Assembly: GCA_938049385.1 (NCBI GenBank)
Contig: CALIBQ010000015.1
Location: forward strand, 23,744-87,743
Direction: 5' to 3'
DNA: 64,000 nucleotides
Origin: an uncultured Anaerolineae bacterium
GTDB taxonomy: Bacteria > Chloroflexota > Anaerolineae > JACIWP01
The notes under the pieces are model-generated. The model was not told the DNA's origin, searched no databases, and saw only the letters and a program-made list of their open reading frames with translations. A program made the translations under genes and the position numbers. Every line of letters begins with the position of its first letter. Position 1 is the first letter of the stretch. This document shows positions 45,820-54,502 of the stretch, one piece after another.

Positions 45820-46842
45820 ATGGCAGAAAAGGATCACCCACTGTGGGCCAGCATCATTATACCGATGTACAACGCCGGCGACTATATCGCCGGCTGTCTG
45901 GAGAGCGTGCTCCATCAGACCATCCCGCCGGCGGAGTACGAGGTCATCGTAGTGGACGATGCCTCGACCGATGGGGGTGTCCAACTGGTGCAGCAGTGGT
46001 ATCCGAGCGTGCGGCTGGTGCAGTCGCCGGAGAACCTGGGCTATGCCCGGGCCTGCAACCTGGGCGCTGAGGAAGCGAAAGGCGAATGGGTGGTGTTCCT
46101 GAACGCCGATACGCGCCTGGCCCCGGACTGGCTGGAGCAGATGCTCTCCGCGGCAGAGAGCGATGCCGGCATCGGCGCGGTGCAGAGCGTGCAGATTTAC
46201 CCCTGGCGCCGGCCCAATGGAGCGGCTGAAGAGGTCCCCTATTACCTTGACCTTTGTCCATGGGGGTTCACGCGTTATTATCCGGCCGCCGGCGCTTCCC
46301 AGCTCATCCCCACCCTGTTCCTCTCCGGCGCCGGCTGTATGGTGCGGCGCACGTGGCTGGAGCAAAACTGGCCGCCTTTTGACTCTTTGTACCGCATGTA
46401 CGGCGACGACCGCGACCTGGCACTGCGCATCATTATCCAGGGGTACCGCATCTATGCCGTGTCGGCGGCCCGGCTCTGGCACGATCATCCGAATCCGTTA
46501 TCCCATCCGCTGGTGGGACTGCGCAAGGGCAACCTGGCCGCCCGTAACGGCTGGCTGGCATATTTCAAGAACATGTATCTGCTGGAATTCCTGCTGTATG
46601 CACCGGTGCTCTTGGCCGGCAGTTTCCTGCGCGCCTGGGAGTTCCCTGGGGCGCTCTGGCGCCGGCTGGCAGCCGGCCTAGGGTATTTCCTGCTGACCTT
46701 GATCTACCTGCCGCGGGCGTTCTGGTTCTACCTGGTGCGCCATGCGGACGTGCGCCGGCAGAACCTGCGCCGGCGCACCCGCCCCGCCGGCTGGTTGTTG
46801 AAACAGTTGTGCACCCCAGCCGCCCAGCGAAAATGGGGCTAG
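45820..46842 (+). CDS. Glycosyltransferase family 2, rhamnosyltransferase-like
   Basis: 340 residues. ASIIIPMYNAGDYIAGCLESV, VIVVDDASTDGG, the LNADT metal site near residue 92 and GDDRDLALR near residue 196 identify an inverting GT2. The last 90 residues are hydrophobic and basic, suggesting peripheral or single-helix membrane contact. It starts four bases after the previous stop and ends five before the next gene. With rmlA and rmlB in the same cluster a deoxysugar donor is plausible. Confidence 0.88.
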   Translation: MAEKDHPLWASIIIPMYNAGDYIAGCLESVLHQTIPPAEYEVIVVDDASTDGGVQLVQQWYPSVRLVQSPENLGYARACNLGAEEAKGEWVVFLNADTRLAPDWLEQMLSAAESDAGIGAVQSVQIYPWRRPNGAAEEVPYYLDLCPWGFTRYYPAAGASQLIPTLFLSGAGCMVRRTWLEQNWPPFDSLYRMYGDDRDLALRIIIQGYRIYAVSAARLWHDHPNPLSHPLVGLRKGNLAARNGWLAYFKNMYLLEFLLYAPVLLAGSFLRAWEFPGALWRRLAAGLGYFLLTLIYLPRAFWFYLVRHADVRRQNLRRRTRPAGWLLKQLCTPAAQRKWG

Positions 46843-46846
46843 AGCG

Positions 46847-49228
46847 ATGGATGCCCAGCACCGCCTTCAATGGATAGAACCCCTCACGCTTCTGGCTTTG
46901 ATAGCGCTGGCGTTGGCACTGCGGCTCTGGCACCTGGGCGAGCAGAGCCTGTGGCTGGACGAAGCCGCGACCTTTACCATGAGCGCCGGCTCCCTGGGAG
47001 ACGTCCTGCGCACGGCGCTGGAGCATCCCCTTGACTTCCCGCTGGAGCGCATTATCCTGAACCCACTGACTCGGTACCCGCCGGACGAGTTCCTGTTCCG
47101 ACTGCCGGCGGCCCTGTGGGGTGTGCTGGGCGTAGCATTGACCTATGTCCTGGCACGCCAGGTATGGGACCGGGAAGCGGCACTGCTGGCCGCCGGCCTG
47201 CTGGCTCTCTCGCCGTACCACATCCGCTACAGCCAGGAGGCGCGCAACTATACCAGCTTTCTGGCGCTCCACCTGCTGACGCTCATGGCGCTGATGCGGG
47301 CGGTGCGCCGGCCAACGCGCTCGGCATGGACGCTGTATGCCCTGGCCGCCGGCATCACCATTTATGACCATCTCTACAGCTTCATCATCCTAGCCTGGCA
47401 GTGGGGACTGCATGCTCTGCTGGCCCTGCTCGCCGCGTGGCGCAGGGAGCAGATCCCAAACGTGTCCTGGCGCTCCCTGCGCGCTCACTTGCTGGCCCTG
47501 CTGGGCGCTGGCGCCCTCTTCCTTCCCTGGGTCATATATCTCTCCAGCGGTTCCACAGTCCTGCAGAGGTTGGGAACTGCCAACGGGTTATTCCGCGCGC
47601 CGGAATCCATCCGCTTTGACGCTGACCTGTTCCTGCGCATGCTGAGCTGGTTCACGGCGAATTCCGGCCAGGCTGTGCCGGCCCTAGGGCTGACGCTGGC
47701 CGGCACAGCCGCCGCTCTGATCCTCTCGCCGCCCCGACTGCGCCGGCTGGCTGTGCTGACCATCGTGTACCTCGCCGGCACCTTCCTGACAGTGGCTGTG
47801 CTTTCCCGCTTCAGCAATACCTATCTGGCGTACCGCCGGCTCTTGTTCCTTCAGCCGCTCCTGTTCATCCTGCTGGCCGGCGGGTGCACGGCCTCCGTCC
47901 AGCGTGTCTGGGGATGGCTCACGCGTCGGGCACAGCCAGCCGGCGTACTGGCGCCGGCGCTCCTGGTGCTGGCCGCCGGCCTGGCTTGGGCGCCGGCCAT
48001 CGCCGACCATTACGCGTCGCAGAAAGAGAATTGGCGGGATGCTGTCCGGGTCCTGCGGGATGAGGCCGGCCGGCAGGACTGGGTGGTAAACTGCGCCGAC
48101 AGCCCCAACGCCTGGGAAGCCCTCCGGGTATACCTGGGGCCGACAGCAAAGACACTGCACCTGCTGACGCCGGCCCAGGCGGTACAGCGGCTTGCCTCCG
48201 CTTCCCGTCTTCCAACGCGCGTCTGGTACGTCCTACCCGTACCGGTGGAGGCCAGCCCGGGCCGGCGCTGGCTGTTCAATGACCCGGCCCATCTGCGCCA
48301 GCTTGACGGCGACCGCTCCCTGCCGCCCCATGCCCTGATGCTGTCGCTGGAGCGCTGGGATGTGCCGGCAGGGGACCGCGATTTTCTGGCGCGGAGCCTG
48401 CTGGATGCGCTTCAGCGCTCCTTTTCCAGCCGGCTTCCCATCCCTCTGGACTGGCGCTTCAACCCGCTCAATGCCTGGGTCACGTACCATGATGCACGCG
48501 GGGATTGGGTGCCGGCCCTCCAGGCGTATCAGGAAATTCTGGATATACCGCATATCCCGCCGTCCATCCGCGCCAACCTGGAGAGCCTAACGCGCTACAT
48601 TGACTGGAAGTTGACGCATGCCGGCGGGATTATGCCTGGCGCGTACTGGGACGCGCCGGCGCTCCGCGCGGCCGTCCAGTCGCATCTGGAGCGGGAAGGG
48701 ATACCCACTGGCTCGCTCGATACACTACGCTCCGCGACCATCACGCTTGCCGCCGAGGTGCCCGATGAACTGCCGGCCGGCGCCCTGCGCTGGCGGTTCG
48801 AGCGTCCAGAGGACCTGGCCGGCTGGGATGTGCGGCTGGCCGGCGCAGTGGCGGAGCTAGAAGCGGGGGAATGCGACGGGGGATATAGGGGATGCCTCCG
48901 CGTCGATGCCGGCAGTGCCGGCTATCACGGCTCGCTGACGCGCAAGCTGAAAGTGGAGCCAGGACGCCTGTATCTCCTGCGCTGTACCCTGCGCACCCGC
49001 TCGACGCTGGCCCTGCAGGGCAAGGCCCTGTATGTGTCGTACCGGCAGGGATGGCGCCGGCCAGGAGCGTATGCCAGTGCCTTCTGGGGGAGCGCTGAGT
49101 GGCAGACTTTTGCGGCGCTGTTCGTCCCGCCGGCGGGCATGTCCGAGATTGCTCTCTCGCCGGCGCTGATTGACCATGCCGGCACGGTGTGGATCGCCGA
49201 GGTCGCCGTCATCCCCCTTTCGCCGTGA
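46847..49228 (+). CDS. GT39/PMT-family glycosyltransferase with C-terminal carbohydrate-binding-like domain
   Basis: 793 residues. The GT-C signature EQSLWLDEAATF near residue 30 has the catalytic Asp-Glu, and SPYHIRYSQEARNYT near residue 125 matches the PMT_2 family. About eleven helices are followed by an outer part with a beta-rich C-terminal domain (about 645-785: GYHGSLTRKLKVEPGRLYLLR). That domain is clearly related to the end of the protein encoded at 41533. The enzyme transfers sugar from polyprenyl phosphate to a glycan or protein on the outer face. Protein O-glycosylation of the Thr/Pro stalk proteins is one possibility, not shown. Confidence 0.85.
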   Translation: MDAQHRLQWIEPLTLLALIALALALRLWHLGEQSLWLDEAATFTMSAGSLGDVLRTALEHPLDFPLERIILNPLTRYPPDEFLFRLPAALWGVLGVALTYVLARQVWDREAALLAAGLLALSPYHIRYSQEARNYTSFLALHLLTLMALMRAVRRPTRSAWTLYALAAGITIYDHLYSFIILAWQWGLHALLALLAAWRREQIPNVSWRSLRAHLLALLGAGALFLPWVIYLSSGSTVLQRLGTANGLFRAPESIRFDADLFLRMLSWFTANSGQAVPALGLTLAGTAAALILSPPRLRRLAVLTIVYLAGTFLTVAVLSRFSNTYLAYRRLLFLQPLLFILLAGGCTASVQRVWGWLTRRAQPAGVLAPALLVLAAGLAWAPAIADHYASQKENWRDAVRVLRDEAGRQDWVVNCADSPNAWEALRVYLGPTAKTLHLLTPAQAVQRLASASRLPTRVWYVLPVPVEASPGRRWLFNDPAHLRQLDGDRSLPPHALMLSLERWDVPAGDRDFLARSLLDALQRSFSSRLPIPLDWRFNPLNAWVTYHDARGDWVPALQAYQEILDIPHIPPSIRANLESLTRYIDWKLTHAGGIMPGAYWDAPALRAAVQSHLEREGIPTGSLDTLRSATITLAAEVPDELPAGALRWRFERPEDLAGWDVRLAGAVAELEAGECDGGYRGCLRVDAGSAGYHGSLTRKLKVEPGRLYLLRCTLRTRSTLALQGKALYVSYRQGWRRPGAYASAFWGSAEWQTFAALFVPPAGMSEIALSPALIDHAGTVWIAEVAVIPLSP

Positions 49229-49229
49229 A

Positions 49230-49402
49230 GGGGCGAGTCTCGTGGTTGTCCAATATAACCCCCGGGATAGGGTAGGGGCAACCCTCGTGGTTGCCCGATA
49301 TAAAACCAATAGGGCGACCACCGGGGACGACCACAGGGGGCGACCACAAGGGTTGCCGCTACGGGGGGACGACCACAAGGGTCGCCCCTACCTTGTCGCT
49401 GG
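49230..49402 (+). repeat. Array of GGGGCGACC/GGTTGCCC-type hairpin repeats
   Basis: Two direct units of about 29 bases (49230-49258 and 49275-49303, core TCGTGGTTG then ATATAA) are followed by three GGGGRCGACCACARGG units near 49323, 49336 and 49364. Several fold back, for example 49275-49283 with 49289-49296. The spacing is irregular and there are no long unique spacers, so this is not CRISPR. No coding potential is apparent. The next promoter begins at its right edge. Confidence 0.65.
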
Positions 49403-49421
49403 GGAACTGTGATGGTATACT
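49393..49421 (+). promoter_or_regulatory. Promoter of the GT4/Wzz gene pair
   Basis: TTGTCG (49393-49398), a 17-base spacer and TATACT (49416-49421), 40 bases before the TTG start of the glycosyltransferase. The -35 box directly follows the repeat array. Confidence 0.55.
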
Positions 49422-49460
49422 TTCGGCATCATCCAGTGGTTCACGGGGGGAAGGGCATCG

Positions 49461-50588
49461 TTGAAGGTCGCGTTGGTGCACGACTGGTTGAATCAGATGG
49501 GCGGTGCCGAGGGGGTGCTGGAGGAACTGGTGCGCATTTTCCCCGAGGCGCCGGTCTACACGTCCATATATTGGCGGGAGAAGATGCCGGCATCGTACCA
49601 GGCATGGGATATCCGCACCACTTTCCTGGACCGCTGGCCGCTGGTCAAGCGTCATCATCAGCTTTTCCTGCCCTTTTACCCGCTGGCCTTCGAAGGCCTG
49701 GACCTGCGCGGGTACGATGTGGTCATCACCAATAAGAGCGGCTTCTGTCACGGCATCGTCACGCCGGCCAGCACCCTGCACATCTGCTACTGCCTGACCC
49801 CTACGCGCTACCTGTGGAACACCTGGGAGTACCTGGAGCGGGAGCAGGCCGGCCGCGCCACCCGCGCGCTTCTGGCGCCTTTCCTGCAGTACCTGCGCCT
49901 GTGGGACCGGCTGGCGGCGGACCGGGTGGACCGCTTCGTGGCCATCTCGCGCGAGGTGCAGCAGCGCATTGCTCGTGTGTACCGCCGGCCGTCGGACATA
50001 ATCTACCCGCCGGTGCACATCGAACGCTTTCGGCCGGCGGATGGGCCGCATGATTACTACCTCATTGCCTCCCGCCTGATCCCCTATAAGCGTATTGACC
50101 TGGCTGTGGAGGCCTTCAACCAGCTTGGCCTGCCGCTGGTCATCGCTGGCGATGGGCGCGACCGCCGCCGGCTGGAGGCCATGGCGGCCCCCAATGTGCG
50201 CTTCCTGGGACGGGTCAGCGATGAGAAGCTGGCCGAGCTGATGGCCGGCTGTCGTGCCTTCATCTTTCCTGGACTGGAGGATTTTGGCATCGCGCCGGTA
50301 GAGGCGCTGGCCGCCGGCCGGCCGGTCATCGCTTTCGCCGGTGGTGGGGCGCTGGACACGGTCATGGACGGCCTTACCGGCGTCTTATTCCATGAACAGA
50401 CCCCCACAGCGCTGGCGGAAGCGGTGCGCCGGCTGGAAGCGCTGGGGGATGGACACTTTGACCCGCTGGAACTGCGCCGGCAGGCGGCGCGCTTTTCGGC
50501 GGAGCGCTTCCGGCAGGAATTTCGCGACTATGTCGAACGGGCGTACAGCGAACATGCGGCGTCCCTGCCGGCGCCGCAAAGAGCATGA
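49461..50588 (+). CDS. Glycosyltransferase family 4 with TTG start
   Basis: 375 residues. VALVHDWLNQMGGAEGVLEEL, YLIASRLIPYKRIDLAVEAF near residue 202 and FPGLEDFGIAPVEALAAG near residue 270 (E-x7-E) define a GT4 enzyme of the mannosyltransferase-like kind. A GGGGGGAAGGG tract lies upstream of the TTG. The stop overlaps the longest possible start of the Wzz-like gene (ATGA), and the two are probably one transcript. Donor unknown. Confidence 0.9.
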   Translation: MKVALVHDWLNQMGGAEGVLEELVRIFPEAPVYTSIYWREKMPASYQAWDIRTTFLDRWPLVKRHHQLFLPFYPLAFEGLDLRGYDVVITNKSGFCHGIVTPASTLHICYCLTPTRYLWNTWEYLEREQAGRATRALLAPFLQYLRLWDRLAADRVDRFVAISREVQQRIARVYRRPSDIIYPPVHIERFRPADGPHDYYLIASRLIPYKRIDLAVEAFNQLGLPLVIAGDGRDRRRLEAMAAPNVRFLGRVSDEKLAELMAGCRAFIFPGLEDFGIAPVEALAAGRPVIAFAGGGALDTVMDGLTGVLFHEQTPTALAEAVRRLEALGDGHFDPLELRRQAARFSAERFRQEFRDYVERAYSEHAASLPAPQRA

Positions 50589-50611
50589 ACGCCACAGGAG
50601 GCAGACGGGCG

Positions 50612-51328
50612 ATGGAACTGCGGCGCTACTGGCAGATCATCTGGAAGCGCTGGTGGATCGTGATAGGGCTGGTACTGCTGACAGGCGTGGTCTCGGCGCT
50701 GGCCATGCCGGCGCGCCAGCCGATGTATCAGGCCCGCCTGCGGGTCACGGTGGGCATCAAGCCCGAGGAGCGCGGCCCTACAACCTATACCTACGACCGC
50801 TACTATACCTGGCTGACCTCGGAGTATCTGATTGACAGCTTCAGCGAGCTGGTGAAGAGCCAGGCCTTTGCCGATGACGTGAGTGCCCGGCTGGCCGGCG
50901 CCAACCCGCCCATTCATGTGCCGGCCGGCGCCATTCAGGGCGCTACCGTTTCCGAACAGCTCCACCGCATCCTGACCATCACCATTACCTGGCCCAACCC
51001 GGAGGAACTGCGCGCTATCGCGGACGCGGCGGTGCGCGCCCTGCGGGAGGAGAACGCCAAGTATTTCGCCCAGTTGGGAACCGAGAGGGCGGATATTTAC
51101 GTCATAGATGCGCCTACGATCTCACCGGTCGGACCTGGCCTGCGCGAGCGGCTGGACCTGCCCATCCGGCTGTTCCTGGCGCTGGTGGCCGGCGTGGCTC
51201 TGGCGTTCCTGTTGGATTATTTGGACCTGAGCGTGCGGGGCAAAGAAGATGTAGAGGCGATGGGGCTGGCGGTGCTGGGACAGATACCGGCGCGCCGGCG
51301 CTTCCCCTGGGGCCGGCAGAGAATGTGA
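50612..51328 (+). CDS. Wzz/CapA-type chain-length determinant protein (first copy)
   Basis: About 238 residues with an N-terminal helix (RRYWQIIWKRWWIVIGLVLL) and a C-terminal helix (about 185-205) bracketing a periplasmic-type domain. The C-terminus has DVEAMGLAVLGQIPARRR, the usual end of Wzz-family proteins. The ATG at 50612 has AGGAGG about 10 bases upstream and gives the typical MELRRYW start; an ATG at 50585 overlaps the upstream stop but has no binding site. It controls polymer length with a tyrosine kinase. None follows this copy directly; the kinase lies after the second copy at 53759. Confidence 0.84.
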   Translation: MELRRYWQIIWKRWWIVIGLVLLTGVVSALAMPARQPMYQARLRVTVGIKPEERGPTTYTYDRYYTWLTSEYLIDSFSELVKSQAFADDVSARLAGANPPIHVPAGAIQGATVSEQLHRILTITITWPNPEELRAIADAAVRALREENAKYFAQLGTERADIYVIDAPTISPVGPGLRERLDLPIRLFLALVAGVALAFLLDYLDLSVRGKEDVEAMGLAVLGQIPARRRFPWGRQRM

Positions 51329-51355
51329 ATGTATTCCCTTTGGCTGGCTGATGAT

Positions 51356-52294
51356 TTATATACGCCGAATAGTCACCGGATCGCTTACGGGAATGCGGGT
51401 GATAGAACCGTTGTTTTGGTCGCCTGTTGATGTCCATTTCACGAGCTGGATATTTCCTTGGGCTATCTCTAGCCCTGTGATGTACCCATCAAACACACAG
51501 CAACCGGCGTTAAAATATGGAGGTTCATCTTCAGGAGGGCAGAATGGCCGATGGGTATGGCCAGCAATGACCGCCTGCCGGCGCGAGTAGATCCATTCCA
51601 ACGTTCGCTGTTCCAGTAGGGACCATCGGTGAAGGGGTTCTCGCAGTAAGTCGAAGATGATCTGCGATGGACTGTCATAGTGAATAAGGCCCAATAGGCG
51701 CAAATAGCGGACACAATAGCGCACCAGCAGACGGCTGACCTGCATCCATCGGTCACTAACCACATCTACCTGATGCCCGTGTACGACGAACAGCTCTTTG
51801 TGGTATTGCTTGTGATACAGGCGTAGGCCTTCTCGTGTAGGGATGCCGGCTTTCCAGACTTTCTGACCATTGCCCTGAGCAATATCATGATTGCCGAAAA
51901 TCAGGTGCAAGCGATTCTCCCGATCCAAACGTTGAAAAAGATCATATATCCTGGGATACGTTCCCATAATGCGCGCCAGGCGATGATTTTGCCAAAGCTC
52001 ATCACCATCTCCTACTTCGATGTACGTATACCCCGAATCATAATAATACGCCAGGGCCTCTTCAAAGATCCTGGCGTTTCTAGCGAAGCCGTCTGCACGA
52101 TCCCCAATGCCCCGATGACAGTCGCTGAAGAAACAAATGCGAGAAGAATCATCGAATGGGATAATGGGTGCTGTGGCAAAGACGGCATCAAGCCTTTGCA
52201 ATAGCGCTTCGCCCAGCAAGGAACCTGGGGCAACTCCCTTACCAGCACGGGGAATAGCTAACCCAATGGAAGGATACCAATGATTCACACCCAT
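51356..52294 (-). CDS. Calcineurin-like metallophosphoesterase
   Basis: 312 residues. The five family motifs are in order: FFSDCHRG (Asp-x-His), GDGDE, FGNHD, VVHGHQVD and IAGHTHRP. These bind a two-metal centre. No signal peptide is seen. It resembles UDP-2,3-diacylglucosamine-hydrolase-like and related phosphoesterases only in the general fold. The gene is on the strand opposite to its neighbours, lies in lower-GC DNA with little GCCGGC, and uses codons unlike the surrounding genes, which suggests transfer. Substrate unknown. Confidence 0.85.
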   Translation of the reverse strand: MGVNHWYPSIGLAIPRAGKGVAPGSLLGEALLQRLDAVFATAPIIPFDDSSRICFFSDCHRGIGDRADGFARNARIFEEALAYYYDSGYTYIEVGDGDELWQNHRLARIMGTYPRIYDLFQRLDRENRLHLIFGNHDIAQGNGQKVWKAGIPTREGLRLYHKQYHKELFVVHGHQVDVVSDRWMQVSRLLVRYCVRYLRLLGLIHYDSPSQIIFDLLREPLHRWSLLEQRTLEWIYSRRQAVIAGHTHRPFCPPEDEPPYFNAGCCVFDGYITGLEIAQGNIQLVKWTSTGDQNNGSITRIPVSDPVTIRRI

Positions 52295-52335
52295 TTTTCG
52301 TCTCTCACGTTGCAGATTGCCCGCAGAGATAGGCT

Positions 52336-53490
52336 TTACGCTGCTCGTAGTGACTGAATGTAATGTTGCTTTGCGCTGATAGCTTCCCTGAGGTCAGCAA
52401 TAAGCTGATCAAATATTTGATCCCAAGAGCGCGCTTCGGCCCAGATGCGTGCTTGTTCGCCCAGTTGCCGGCGCAGTGCAGGGTGATCGAGAAGATAGCC
52501 TACCGCGCGCAACAGCTCCTGCCGATCCTCGGGGGAGAACACTAACCCGTTCTCTCCGTGTCGCACGAAATCGGTTACGCCGCCTGACCGCGGAACGATA
52601 ACGGGAAGCCCGGATGCCATGGCCTCACTGACTACATTACCGAAGGTCTCATTGGCACCCGGAAAAATCATAATATCTGCAGATGCATAAGCCTGTGCAA
52701 GGTTATTGCCCTCTAAGAAGCCTGTGAAGACAGTGGGGGTACCCGCAAACAATGTCTCTAACCTGAGACGCTCGGGGCCATCTCCCACGATGGCCAGCCG
52801 GGCAGAGGGGAAGGCCTTGATGACATCCAACAACCAATCCACGCGCTTTTCTCTGGCAATCCGGCCAACATATATCAGCAGAGGTTTGTCAGGTTGATCG
52901 TCGGTTAAGCGCCGGCGCCATTCCATACTGTAATGGCTCGGCGAAAATCGCTGGGTATCGACGCCCTTGGACCAGACCTTCACGTGGTGGAATCCTTGAG
53001 CCAGAAGCTGACGGCGAGTAAACTCTGAGGGGACAAAGTTCACATCGGCTTGTTGGTGCACCCAGCGGAGGTAATTCCACAGAAACGGCACGAGATAGCC
53101 GAATCCCCAACGCTGGGCAAAACCGGGGATGTCAGTCTGATAGGACGCGGCGACCGGCAGTCCAAGTTGGCGGCCAGCTTGGATGCCGATTACTCCTAAC
53201 ATTACGGGATTGATGGAGAAAACAATGTCCGGCTGGAACTGGATCAGCCTTCTAAGAATGGTGGAAACGTGGGCTATTGGCAAAGAAATTCGCAGTTCAG
53301 GGTATAATGGGAAATTAATGCAGGGAAATCCAATGATGTCGACACTGCCATATTTTGTGATCCCGTAATCTGGTGCGAAAAGCACACACTCGTAACCATT
53401 GCTCTCCAAATATTTCAGCAAATAGGACAGTGTCCGGGTAATTCCGTCGATTTTCGGCAAAAACGTTTCGGTGAAGAGTGCAATACGCAT
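52336..53490 (-). CDS. Glycosyltransferase family 4, SQD2/MgtA-like
   Basis: 384 residues. The N-terminus RIALFTETFLPKIDGITRTL and the VWSKGVDTQRFSP segment near residue 170 match the sulfoquinovosyl/mannosyl-glycerolipid branch of GT4. YVGRIAREKRVDWLL and FPGANETFGNVVSEAMASG (E-x7-E) complete the donor site. It may glycosylate a membrane lipid rather than the polysaccharide. Like the metallophosphoesterase 41 bases downstream it lies in the low-GC segment and is probably co-transcribed with it. No strong promoter is evident; an AT-rich tract at 53541-53600 lies upstream. Confidence 0.88.
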   Translation of the reverse strand: MRIALFTETFLPKIDGITRTLSYLLKYLESNGYECVLFAPDYGITKYGSVDIIGFPCINFPLYPELRISLPIAHVSTILRRLIQFQPDIVFSINPVMLGVIGIQAGRQLGLPVAASYQTDIPGFAQRWGFGYLVPFLWNYLRWVHQQADVNFVPSEFTRRQLLAQGFHHVKVWSKGVDTQRFSPSHYSMEWRRRLTDDQPDKPLLIYVGRIAREKRVDWLLDVIKAFPSARLAIVGDGPERLRLETLFAGTPTVFTGFLEGNNLAQAYASADIMIFPGANETFGNVVSEAMASGLPVIVPRSGGVTDFVRHGENGLVFSPEDRQELLRAVGYLLDHPALRRQLGEQARIWAEARSWDQIFDQLIADLREAISAKQHYIQSLRAA

Positions 53491-53677
53491 CGAATCCGTG
53501 TTCCGTCAAGTCTTCCGCCGTGTGTTGCATCTGCATTGTATCATTGCATTGTTAAATAATGTTTGCATAATTGTTAGTATTTGGTTAATGGGAAAGCAGC
53601 ATATGTCGCAGGAGTGACAGCCTGTAGATGAGGACAAGAATACCAGATAGGACATGCGCCGGCGCTGATGGTCACCT

Positions 53678-53706
53678 TTGCCCCTGCGCCGTTCCTGTGG
53701 TACAAT
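53678..53706 (+). promoter_or_regulatory. Promoter of the Wzz-kinase-phosphatase operon
   Basis: TTGCCC (53678-53683), a 17-base spacer and TACAAT (53701-53706), about 50 bases before the second Wzz-like gene. Confidence 0.5.
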
Positions 53707-53758
53707 TTCGGGATGAAGACAGGGGCAGAGTTGAGAAGCGGATAAGGAGATGCTCGCG

Positions 53759-54502
53759 GTGGAACTGAAGGATTACCTGAAGATACTGCGTAAACGTGGC
53801 TGGATCATCCTGCTGGTGGCGCTCATCGCCGGCGCCGCCGCCTTCGGCTTCAGCAAAGTCCAGACCCCTATCTATAAGGCCAACATTCAGCTCAGCGTGG
53901 AGCCGGCGCGCCTCGACTGGGGGCTGAGCAATACCGTCAAGGATATCCTGCGCAGTTATGTGGTGCGCCTCAACAGCCATTCCATGGCCCAGAAGGTCAT
54001 TGATCGTGCCCAGCTCGACATGACCACTGACGAGCTGAAGAGCAAGGTCTTCATCAGCTCCGATGCCTCCAACTACACTATCGAAATCGAGGCCCGCGAC
54101 AGCGATCCCACCGTCGCCATGCAGATCGCCCAGACCATGGCGGAGCTTTTCGTCCAGGAGCGGGAGCAGTGGAACCAGGAGCAGGACCAGCGCGACCGCA
54201 TCGTGGTCTCCATTGTGGACAACGTGCGCCGCGCCGAGATTCACACGCCCAAGACCAAGATGAACCTGCTGGTTGGCCTCATCTTCGGGGCGATTGTGGG
54301 GGCGATCATCGTCTTCGTGATGGAATGGCTGGAATCGGACATCGTGCGGGCGCCTGAGGATGTGGAGCGCTTTGTCGGGTGGACGGTGTTGGGCACCATC
54401 CCCGCCGGCGTCGAAACATCCGGCGGCCGGCGCTCCCGCCGCACCGCCCCCGCTCTTTCATCTTCCGAACCCTATCACGCTGTGCAAAGAGGATCCCGAT
54501 GA
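53759..54502 (+). CDS. Wzz/CapA-type chain-length determinant protein (second copy)
   Basis: About 247 residues. Membrane helices at about 16-35 and 170-190 flank the outer domain; the tail holds APEDVERFVGWTVLGTIP. AAGGAG directly abuts an ATG at 53750, while the in-frame GTG at 53759 is nine bases from it and gives the usual ELKDYLKIL start, so I prefer GTG. The end overlaps the kinase start by four bases (ATGA). In split Gram-positive-type systems this protein activates the kinase and sets polymer length. Confidence 0.88.
   Translation: MELKDYLKILRKRGWIILLVALIAGAAAFGFSKVQTPIYKANIQLSVEPARLDWGLSNTVKDILRSYVVRLNSHSMAQKVIDRAQLDMTTDELKSKVFISSDASNYTIEIEARDSDPTVAMQIAQTMAELFVQEREQWNQEQDQRDRIVVSIVDNVRRAEIHTPKTKMNLLVGLIFGAIVGAIIVFVMEWLESDIVRAPEDVERFVGWTVLGTIPAGVETSGGRRSRRTAPALSSSEPYHAVQRGSR

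Noticed and set aside
44746..46488. A 580-codon minus-strand frame opposite the two GT2 genes
   Set aside because: Shadow of real genes with DxD and other GT2 motifs on the plus strand; no ribosome-binding site or family motif.
49230..49402. CRISPR array
   Set aside because: Units are of unequal length, spacing is irregular, spacers are short or absent and no cas gene is nearby.
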